Source: an uncultured Prevotella sp. (GTDB lineage: Bacteria; Bacteroidota; Bacteroidia; Bacteroidales; Bacteroidaceae). Taken from it: a stretch of 5,259 nucleotides of DNA. Positions 1 to 5,259 of this stretch are shown here, one piece after another (position 1 is the first letter of the stretch; each line of letters begins with the position of its first letter). Both the position numbers and the translations under genes were made by a program. Where the stretch lies: positions 1 through 5,259 of the forward strand of contig CAJKQX010000098.1 of assembly GCA_905202125.1 (NCBI GenBank). Reading direction: 5' to 3'. The notes beneath the pieces are model-generated. The model saw nothing but the letters and a program-made list of their open reading frames with translations, had not been told where the DNA came from and did no database searches.

Positions 1-30
1 CCGCAAGAAGACCCTCCGCAAGAAGACCTG
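1..30. repeat. Two tandem copies of a 15-bp unit at the left edge
   Basis: CCGCAAGAAGACC occurs at 1-13 and again at 16-28, a 15-base period cut by the window edge. More copies may lie outside. In plus frame 1 it encodes PQEDP then PQEDL, so it may be a short acidic/proline repeat near a protein C-terminus. With only two copies visible it may be trivial. Confidence 0.6.
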
Positions 31-231
31 TATCTTGACATACAATCGATCCATAACTGGACGAAATATATTCAGGACAATTACCCCCTTGCGGCCGCAA
101 CAGGCCCAAGGCCCTACACCTTCGTTTTTTCTTTTCGTTGTACCGTTTGCATGTCACCGAAGGCGCGGCATGCGTGTTTTGCCGAAGGATTCGTTCCGGC
201 TTGCCTGACTAACCCTTTTCATGCGCCCTAA
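1..231 (+). CDS. Possible 3' end of a convergent gene entering from the left (weak)
   Basis: Frame 1 is open from the window edge to a TAA at 229-231 (76 codons). The first 30 or so codons look protein-like (PQEDPPQEDLYLDIQ and onward), starting with a repeated PQED unit. After about codon 40 the composition becomes Cys/Phe-rich and less convincing, and the T-rich DNA at 120-150 looks intergenic. I recognise no family. The open frame may be chance, given the GC-rich DNA and short length. If real, its gene converges on the protease gene, with the hairpins at 260-350 between them. Confidence 0.2.
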   Translation, partial: PQEDPPQEDLYLDIQSIHNWTKYIQDNYPLAAATGPRPYTFVFSFRCTVCMSPKARHACFAEGFVPACLTNPFHAP

Positions 232-259
232 CGACCCCTTCGCTGTGCTCCAAACCAAG
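232..259. other. Spacer with no gene recognised
   Basis: Together with 1-231 this makes about 260 bases left of the terminator without a confident gene. I see no tRNA, no convincing Bacteroidetes-type promoter (TTTG plus TAnnTTTG) and no insertion-sequence end. The closest promoter-like string, TACCGTTTG near 142-150, has an extra base and no supporting upstream element. Confidence 0.4.
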
Positions 260-265
260 CGTTTC

Positions 266-310
266 GGAAAAACGGGCGCGAAACGTCTTGTATCACGTTT
301 CGCGCCCGTT
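266..310 (-). terminator. Rho-independent terminator of the minus-strand unit
   Basis: The arms at 271-286 and 295-310 are perfect 16-bp inverted repeats around an 8-base loop (287-294). Read on the minus strand, the GC-rich stem runs into five Ts (272-268), the form expected of an intrinsic terminator. It starts 61 bases past the TAA of the M6 protease gene. Read on the plus strand there is no T run after the stem, so its main direction is minus. A further CGTTTCG at 260-266 could compete by pairing with CGAAACG at 279-285. Confidence 0.85.
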
Positions 311-319
311 GAGGTTGCG

Positions 320-350
320 CCGTGTGTATCATGCGGATACGGAGACACGG
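320..350 (-). other. Second 3' hairpin between protease stop and terminator
   Basis: CCGTGT-GTATC (320-330) pairs with GATAC (336-340) and ACACGG (345-350), giving 11 base pairs with a 4-base bulge at 341-344 and a 5-base loop. It lies 21 bases after the stop codon on the minus strand and 9 bases before the terminator stem. It has no T run, so it is more likely a 3' UTR structure that could protect the transcript end than a terminator. The function is inference. Confidence 0.5.
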
Positions 351-371
351 GCAATGGCCGGCGTTGTTTTT

Positions 372-2474
372 TTATTTCACCACTTTCTTACCGCCGACGA
401 TATACAGTCCGTGGCCCAGACGGCTGATGTCATCGCCGAGATATCGTCCGTCGATGGAGTACACGCGTGTGTCGTTGTTTCTGACGCGTGTGGCCGTATG
501 TATGCCGTTGGTCTCTTTCCGGCATACGCGGACCTCGTCGAGATACTGTCTGAGCGAGGATGCGAATTTCAGGCGTCCGCGTCCGCTCACATTGATGGTC
601 ATCTCACATTTCTTCCATGCCTGCTCGTTGATGTCAAACGTGCCGAGCACTGTCTCTGCATCATCCGCGCTGTTGATGAATGATACGGTCATGGTGCTCT
701 TCTCCGTGGTCCACGGTCCCGCAAGGCATGAGAGCGTCATTCCGGCTTCGGCTTCAAACTCGGGCGATGTGACGGAGCCCGGTGTGGACTTGGTGCCGAA
801 ACGTGCACACTGCGCACCGTTGAACTGCTTGACGCCCGTCCATCCTTCGAGGTCGGTCTTCAGGGTGCTGCCGCCCCAGGCCTGCCACAGGCCGTCGTTG
901 CCGCCTTCGCCGTCGTTGTCGTCGAAGGTCTCGAGCAGCACGTATGCGTCACGCTCCACGGGAGAGTCGAAGAAGTCGAACGAGATGTCTCCGTCATCGT
1001 CGCGTGTGATGTTCATGAACGACTTGCCTATGCTTTTCCTTCCGTCGGCGTCAGGAGTGTTCCACAGGGGTTTGGACAGAGAGGTGCAGTTCAGCGCGTT
1101 CAGTCCGTCGTAAGGGAAGAGGTCGCCGGCCAGGTCCTCGTCGGCGTGTCCTGTCGTGCCGTCGGCCGTGAACAAGGTGTAGCGTCTGCGTTTCTTGTCA
1201 TTGTTCACCGCGTTCTTGGCCCATACGTCGGCATCGTAGTCGATGTGCATGGCTATCAGTCCCGACGCGAGCTGTGCGGCGTCCCATCCGCTCTGGCGGC
1301 GATTCTCGAGGATGATGAACTCGTTCTCGTTGGCGTTGTTGTAGATGATGTAGGCCTTGCCGCCGTCGGCTATGGTCTTGAGGCCGCTTATCTTGGTGTC
1401 TGCGGTGAGCTCCTCTGGTGTGATCCATCCGGCTACCCAACGCTCGTAGGCCGTGTAGCCCGACGGGGTGAACCCGCCGTTGTTATAGCTGCCGTAGTCC
1501 ATGAGGTCCCATCTGTCCATACCGAAATTGCTTCCGCCGCGCGACGTGTCGTACACGTCGGCATAGCCCAGGCAGTGGGAGAACTCGTGGCAGATGGTGC
1601 CGATGCCGTCGATCACTTCCGGTCTTTTCTCGTCATCGTAGTCGATTGTCAGCTCGCAACTGCAAGCATAAGTGTCTACTGTCACGCCGTCGAGATTGAG
1701 TGCTTTGTGGTAATCGCTGAGACTCAGTTTGAATTGATGGGGCCAGATGGTGTTTGAAGATCCTCCGGCTGCTTCGCCAAGACCGGCATAGAGTACGAAC
1801 ACCTGGTCGACGACGCCGTCACCGTCCCAGTCGTAATCGGCAAAGTTTACCTGACTGTCGATGGCAAGGCAGGCCTCGCCCACCATTTCGCCGGGATGTG
1901 CGTCGTCGCCGAAGCCTACGTTCTCTCCGTAGTAGTAGGCAGGCTTGGGCATGGTGACCGGTCCCACCACATCGAAGTCCACTTCGAGCCGGCCGAGGCT
2001 CTGGTCGCGGAAATAGTCTTTCACGCTGCCTTTGAATCCATCGGGCGAGGTGAATCCCTGTTCGTTGGCTATGCGTTTGTATAGTTCGAGGTCGTGTCCG
2101 GCGCTGAAATCCAAGTCGTCGAACTGCACGAGTATGATAAGTCCTTTCTTCTTGCCTTCATACACCTTGCCTGTGCCGCCCACTCCTCTGGCGATATCCG
2201 AGCGGCGCATGTCTTCGGCCGCCCGGCGGCGTGCTTTGGCACGGTCGGCGAGTACGGTCGGGTCGGTCTTCACGTAAGTACCGTCGGCGCTGCCCGTGTA
2301 GCACTGTCCGTCGGCGGTCTGATAATAGTGTACCAGTTCGTCGCCCTGAAGTGTGGCCCGCAGTTCCTGTCCGTCGGCGGTCCTGATGGTTCTCCACAGT
2401 CCGCGCTTTGCCGGTATGGCCATTGCTCCTGCCGACAGTGAGAGCATGAGCGCGAAAGTCAATATTTTTTTCAT
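372..2474 (-). CDS. M6-family secreted zinc metalloprotease with type IX sorting-like tail
   Basis: 700 residues from the ATG at 2472-2474. An in-frame TTG at 2498 would add eight residues ahead of the signal peptide, so ATG is preferred. Residues 1-19 form a signal peptide (Lys-Lys, hydrophobic core, AMA before the cut). Residues 24-65 form an N-terminal region with two TADGQ repeats, probably propeptide. The M6 core spans about 105-360: DWDGDGVVD with D215, D217, D219 and D223 looks like a calcium loop; WPH is at 244-246; zinc motif HEFSHCLGYAD gives H296, E297, H300 and D306; the Met-turn WDLMDYG has M325. All key residues are present, so it should be active. About 513-655 resembles a jelly-roll or MAM-like domain. 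The tail has VYSIDGRYL at 671-679 and GLYIV at 689-693 and ends in Lys, as in short Por-type sorting tails. It should act outside the cell or on its surface as an endopeptidase; the substrate is unknown. It follows the GEVED-protein gene and is followed by a strong terminator. Confidence 0.95.
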   Translation of the reverse strand: MKKILTFALMLSLSAGAMAIPAKRGLWRTIRTADGQELRATLQGDELVHYYQTADGQCYTGSADGTYVKTDPTVLADRAKARRRAAEDMRRSDIARGVGGTGKVYEGKKKGLIILVQFDDLDFSAGHDLELYKRIANEQGFTSPDGFKGSVKDYFRDQSLGRLEVDFDVVGPVTMPKPAYYYGENVGFGDDAHPGEMVGEACLAIDSQVNFADYDWDGDGVVDQVFVLYAGLGEAAGGSSNTIWPHQFKLSLSDYHKALNLDGVTVDTYACSCELTIDYDDEKRPEVIDGIGTICHEFSHCLGYADVYDTSRGGSNFGMDRWDLMDYGSYNNGGFTPSGYTAYERWVAGWITPEELTADTKISGLKTIADGGKAYIIYNNANENEFIILENRRQSGWDAAQLASGLIAMHIDYDADVWAKNAVNNDKKRRRYTLFTADGTTGHADEDLAGDLFPYDGLNALNCTSLSKPLWNTPDADGRKSIGKSFMNITRDDDGDISFDFFDSPVERDAYVLLETFDDNDGEGGNDGLWQAWGGSTLKTDLEGWTGVKQFNGAQCARFGTKSTPGSVTSPEFEAEAGMTLSCLAGPWTTEKSTMTVSFINSADDAETVLGTFDINEQAWKKCEMTINVSGRGRLKFASSLRQYLDEVRVCRKETNGIHTATRVRNNDTRVYSIDGRYLGDDISRLGHGLYIVGGKKVVK

Positions 2475-2479
2475 AGATG

Positions 2480-2498
2480 TTGATTTCTTTTTAATCAA
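2480..2498 (-). promoter_or_regulatory. Small hairpin with A-rich loop before the protease start codon
   Basis: TTGATT at 2480-2485 and AATCAA at 2493-2498 form a 6-bp AT-rich stem. On the minus strand its loop reads AAAAAGA (2492-2486), about 11 bases before the ATG at 2474. Bacteroidetes rely little on Shine-Dalgarno pairing and favour A-rich sequence upstream of starts, so this loop is the likely ribosome-loading site. The stem directly abuts the long hairpin at 2499-2553, so the two could stack. The alternative TTG start lies in this stem, which also argues against its use. Confidence 0.4.
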
Positions 2499-2553
2499 AT
2501 ACAGTCCCGAGCAAAGCGGGAGTCGATGTCTGCCGCTTTGGTCAGGACTGTAT
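2499..2553 (-). promoter_or_regulatory. Long imperfect hairpin in the leader of the protease gene
   Basis: ATACAGTCC at 2499-2507 matches GGACTGTAT at 2545-2553, GA at 2509-2510 pairs with TC at 2542-2543, and CAAAGCGG at 2512-2519 pairs with CCGCTTTG at 2533-2540. The result is 19 pairs over 21 positions with two mismatches and a 13-base loop (2520-2532). It lies between the GEVED-protein stop and the protease ATG, ending 24 bases before that start. No T run follows it on either strand, so it is a poor intrinsic terminator. It may be an RNA leader element, a processing site between the two cistrons, or a protein-binding inverted repeat. Which of these applies cannot be told from the sequence. 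Confidence 0.6.
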
Positions 2554-2597
2554 GCAATCAGTCGGTGATTATAAAAATCGTTTTTTCAATTACGTTT

Positions 2598-5259
2598 TTA
2601 TCTTACAACGGGAAATTTCACTGATACGGATGTGCCGTCGGTGTGGCTTACTTTCACTACGTATACGCCTTTACCCAGATTGTCGAGGCCTACCGTGGTG
2701 TCATTGCCGGCGCAGGTCATCACGTTGCGTCCGTTGAGGTCGTAGATGGCGATGTTGCTGATGGTCTTGCCTGTGTTGACATTGAGAGTGGTGCCGTCGA
2801 GAGAGATGCCGGCCTTGCCGTTCTTGTCGAGCGAGATGGAAGTTACCGAACCGTTGACCATGTAGACAGGTATCTTGCTGTATGAGTTGAACGGGTCGTT
2901 GCAGCTCAGTTCGATGACAGCTTCATAGAGACCCTGGTTGAGGCCCTGGGTGGAGAAGTTCATGCCCACCTTGCCTGTTGAGTTGGGAGCCACGGTGAGT
3001 GTCTCTTTGTCCATGTTGAACCAGTTGATGGCAGCTGTGCGCTCGCCGGAGATGTTGGCACGTATGCTGTAGTTGTAGTCCAGGCCCAGGTCGGACATCG
3101 ACCACCATGTGTCGCCACCGATGTTGACGATATCGCCGAATCCGACAACGGCCGGTCCGCGGTCGGTACCGATGTAGTACTTGTCGGCTGTCATGCCGGT
3201 CATCTTCACGCCCACCCACAGGTCGGTGTTGCCGACTGTCACAGGCTGTTCGAGAACAATGTGGTTCCATGAGTGATCGGCAGGAGTGAACTGCTGCTCG
3301 GTGATGATATCGCCGCAGAGGTTCTGGCTGTTCTGGCCGTAGATGATGATGCTTGCGCCGGCAGGTACATCGCCGATGTATACGTCGATACTGCTCATGG
3401 TCATGCCCTTGAGGTTGGCGAGCATAGCTCCGGGGAACATGCTTGCGAATATGGATTCTTCAGAGTTGCCCAGTCCGATGCAGTCATACATGTCGCCGTC
3501 GTATTTGAGCACATACTGTGTGGCCTCGTCCTTTACAGGAGCCTCGCGTCTGGCGGCAGCCTTGTTGGCTTTTCTGATGTTTGCCTTGAAAGTCTTGCCT
3601 GCTGTGTTGGCGCTTGAACCGGCCAGTGAAGGCATGCCCGGCAGTATGTAGCTGTACTCGATGTTTGCATTGAGAGTGCCGTTGCCGCTGTTTGTCACTG
3701 TCAGATCGGTGGTGGCGGCAGAGGTTGTCATGTGCTGTTCGATGACGTTCTTGTCTTTTGTCATCGACGGGTCGTTGGGGTTGGCTTCCACGCTGACGGT
3801 GTAGTCCTCCACCTCGCCGTAGAAGAATGTGTCGTTAGCTCTGGGGGTCTCGCCATCGGTTACGACCACACGCATGCGGTGTTCGCCTACGGTTGCTGTT
3901 CCTGGTACGCTCACCGTGGCGGTGGCAACTACTTTGAATCCCTCAGTCTTGTCGCCTGTGACGTCTTTGTTGTCGAATGTCACTATTTCATCGTAGCTGA
4001 AATAGTGGTCATCGTTCCAGTCGATGTAAACGGCAAGGCTGGGCTCCGGCTCTCTCGGGAGTGAGATGGCAGTCAGCTCGAGTGTCTCGGTCTTGCCAAC
4101 CATGATAGATGTTTTCTGGTCTGTGTAGTCGGTGTACGTCGAACCCTCGCTCTGGTTGTTGATGGCACCCATCTTCACACTGGAGATGTATTCGTAGCCG
4201 TCCACATAAGACTCGCATCTCGGGTATTCGTCGCTGACGGTGGGAGTCTCGATGTTCATGGACAATGTCTCGTATGATTTTTTCTCATCGCCCGGTGTGA
4301 CGTTTTTCACGGTGATTTTGTGAGGGGCGGTGCAGTCCACGCGATTTTCGAATGTGAATTTGTATGTGTCGTAAGCCTCGATAGTGGCGTTGACGTTCTC
4401 GGTAGCCACCAGTTTGTCGTCAACATAGAGTTCGAGACGTGCATCGTTGATGTCGTTCTCGCCAATGTTGAAGAGTTCGACCTGTACTTTCTCATATTTG
4501 CCGTCGGCCGTTGTTCTGGGTGTTACGAAACGCTCCATCTGAAGGGCTTTCCTGGCATTGTGTGTCACGCCGTCTCCGTAGAGGCAGAACACGGCCGGCA
4601 TCTGCTCATTATATTCCTCGTTCACAACGTCGAAAGTCAATGCACTCTGGCCATCGTTGCCGGCGCAGTAGAGGGCGAACCAGCAGGTGGGCTTGTCGCC
4701 CATGTCCTTTGCGTTGAACTGTACGAAACCGTGCTCGAGATTGATTTCCTGTCCGAGATCGGCAACAAACTCATACAAAGGCGAAAGGTCCGGTTCGTAG
4801 CCTGTCTGTATGCGGGTCTTGGTACCGATGATGGGCATGTCCTTCTTGAAGACACATTTGCCGGGCAGTCCGTCTTCGCCTTCTTCGTATATGCCGACCT
4901 CGAAGACCACAGGTTCGGTCATGTTGAAGTTCTCATCCTGTTTACCACGCTCGTGGCAGTAAAGCCAGTCACTGCCATCCCAATGGTTGAACAAACCGAT
5001 GAAGCGCACTTTGTTGAAAGTGTAGAACACGTCGTCGAAGTGTTGGAACCACTGTGTCGGCATATCGGGGCGGCCGGCATCGGCACCATATTCACCGTTC
5101 CAACCGGTTTCTTCGCTAAGCTCGTTGCCGCCTACCGCTCCTTCCTTGCATCCGAGGATGTCATAGACGGTTTCCTCTTTAGCTGCTTTTGCTTTTGTGG
5201 TTTTTTCCCCCCCCAGGCCGTCCGAAAACGGCACTTTGAGGCATATCACAGTTGGCAGA
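2598..5259 (-). CDS. GEVED-domain secreted surface protein with type IX sorting tail, 5' partial
   Basis: At least 883 residues (numbered here from a GTG at 5249), ending in TAA at 2598-2600. The frame stays open to the right edge and no frame there gives a signal peptide, so the true N-terminus probably lies outside. Visible modules: residues 45-235, rich in Trp, Cys and acidic residues, unrecognised; about 240-335, a CARDB-like Ig domain; about 345-487, a GEVED domain with an acidic YIDWNDD stretch near 408 and GEVEDYTV at 478-485; about 488-575, a short Ig-like strand set and then a basic Ala/Lys/Arg linker; about 577-735, a jelly-roll-like module; about 740-798, an Ig-like module; about 815-883, a Bacteroidetes C-terminal sorting domain with IYDLNGRNV and GVYVVKV. 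GEVED and such sorting tails are typical of secreted Bacteroidetes proteins. No catalytic motif was found, so an adhesin or scaffold role, or the C-terminal part of a larger enzyme, is inference. It lies 123 bp upstream of the M6 protease gene on the same strand. Confidence 0.88.
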   Translation of the reverse strand, partial: LPTVICLKVPFSDGLGGEKTTKAKAAKEETVYDILGCKEGAVGGNELSEETGWNGEYGADAGRPDMPTQWFQHFDDVFYTFNKVRFIGLFNHWDGSDWLYCHERGKQDENFNMTEPVVFEVGIYEEGEDGLPGKCVFKKDMPIIGTKTRIQTGYEPDLSPLYEFVADLGQEINLEHGFVQFNAKDMGDKPTCWFALYCAGNDGQSALTFDVVNEEYNEQMPAVFCLYGDGVTHNARKALQMERFVTPRTTADGKYEKVQVELFNIGENDINDARLELYVDDKLVATENVNATIEAYDTYKFTFENRVDCTAPHKITVKNVTPGDEKKSYETLSMNIETPTVSDEYPRCESYVDGYEYISSVKMGAINNQSEGSTYTDYTDQKTSIMVGKTETLELTAISLPREPEPSLAVYIDWNDDHYFSYDEIVTFDNKDVTGDKTEGFKVVATATVSVPGTATVGEHRMRVVVTDGETPRANDTFFYGEVEDYTVSVEANPNDPSMTKDKNVIEQHMTTSAATTDLTVTNSGNGTLNANIEYSYILPGMPSLAGSSANTAGKTFKANIRKANKAAARREAPVKDEATQYVLKYDGDMYDCIGLGNSEESIFASMFPGAMLANLKGMTMSSIDVYIGDVPAGASIIIYGQNSQNLCGDIITEQQFTPADHSWNHIVLEQPVTVGNTDLWVGVKMTGMTADKYYIGTDRGPAVVGFGDIVNIGGDTWWSMSDLGLDYNYSIRANISGERTAAINWFNMDKETLTVAPNSTGKVGMNFSTQGLNQGLYEAVIELSCNDPFNSYSKIPVYMVNGSVTSISLDKNGKAGISLDGTTLNVNTGKTISNIAIYDLNGRNVMTCAGNDTTVGLDNLGKGVYVVKVSHTDGTSVSVKFPVVR
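5201..5214. repeat. Homopolymer double tract (T6 then C8; G8-A6 on the coding strand)
   Basis: Six Ts at 5201-5206 are followed by eight Cs at 5207-5214. In the minus-strand gene this reads G8-A6 across codons Gly-Gly-Glu-Lys near the visible N-terminus. Such a tract is prone to length change by polymerase slippage and to sequencing error. A small inverted repeat, GCCGT at 5217-5221 with ACGGC at 5228-5232, lies two bases beyond it. Confidence 0.8.

Noticed and set aside
1..30. 15-bp tandem unit as a CRISPR array
   Set aside because: The units are adjacent with only a 2-base gap, there are just two copies, and no spacers are present.
154..354. Minus-strand open frame of 66 codons across the terminator
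   Set aside because: It would run straight through the 16-bp terminator stem and the second hairpin; its Arg/Pro-rich product resembles no known protein.
322..1113. Plus-strand open frame of 263 codons opposite the protease gene
   Set aside because: It lies antisense to a well-supported protease CDS, has low-complexity Ser/Pro-rich composition and no recognisable domain. GC-rich coding DNA commonly leaves its opposite strand open.
1146..1757. Plus-strand open frame of 203 codons opposite the protease catalytic core
   Set aside because: It is the complement of the HExxH-containing region; its Val/Ala-rich translation is what antisense reading of such codons gives, and it has no leader or domain support.
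2475..2498. TTG start eight codons upstream of the protease ATG
   Set aside because: It would put a polar Lys/Ser/Thr stretch ahead of a standard Lys-Lys signal peptide, and the TTG sits within a predicted small stem. The ATG at 2474 fits better.
2499..2553. Intergenic hairpin read as an intrinsic terminator of the GEVED-protein gene
   Set aside because: The minus-strand sequence after the stem is TTGATTAAAAAG, which lacks a U run, and the plus-strand side also lacks one. A terminator role is possible but not supported.
2566..2592. TATAAT and TTGAAA strings on the minus strand in the spacer, read as a sigma70-type promoter
   Set aside because: They are only about 10 bases apart rather than about 17, and Bacteroidetes use a different consensus (TTTG and TAnnTTTG). 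The nearest match to that, TGTATTTG near 2496-2503, has a mismatch and no partner at the right spacing.

Overview
The window looks like chromosomal DNA from a Bacteroidales bacterium, possibly Muribaculaceae or a Prevotella relative; the exact family is inference. It is moderately GC-rich. Its two long genes encode secreted multidomain proteins with C-terminal tails of the type IX (Por) secretion type, and the clear internal start codon is preceded by an A-rich stretch rather than a strong Shine-Dalgarno sequence. Nothing suggests phage, an insertion sequence, CRISPR, tRNA or rRNA.

Layout, following transcription on the minus strand from right to left. (1) 5259 to 2598: a large surface or secreted protein, cut off at the right edge. 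It has an unrecognised N-terminal module, a CARDB-like Ig domain, a GEVED domain, a basic Ala/Lys/Arg linker, a jelly-roll-like module, a second Ig-like module and a C-terminal sorting domain. (2) 2597 to 2475: a 123-bp spacer holding a long imperfect hairpin directly abutting a small AT-rich hairpin, just upstream of the next start codon. (3) 2474 to 372: a complete M6-family (immune inhibitor A type) zinc metalloprotease with signal peptide, HExxHxxGxxD site, Met-turn, a beta-sandwich domain and a short sorting-like tail. (4) 371 to 260: two consecutive hairpins, the second a 16-bp perfect stem followed by five Ts, which is a convincing intrinsic terminator for the minus-strand unit. (5) 1 to about 260: no confident gene. 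One plus-strand frame is open from the left edge to a TAA at 229-231 and could be the end of a convergent gene.

The two genes probably form one transcription unit or a co-exported pair: one adhesive or scaffold-like, one a protease, both exported through the inner membrane and then by the type IX system. I see no clear evidence of a new biological system. The most notable items are the structured leader before the protease gene, the G8-A6 tract near the right edge of the truncated gene, and the unassigned modules of that protein.
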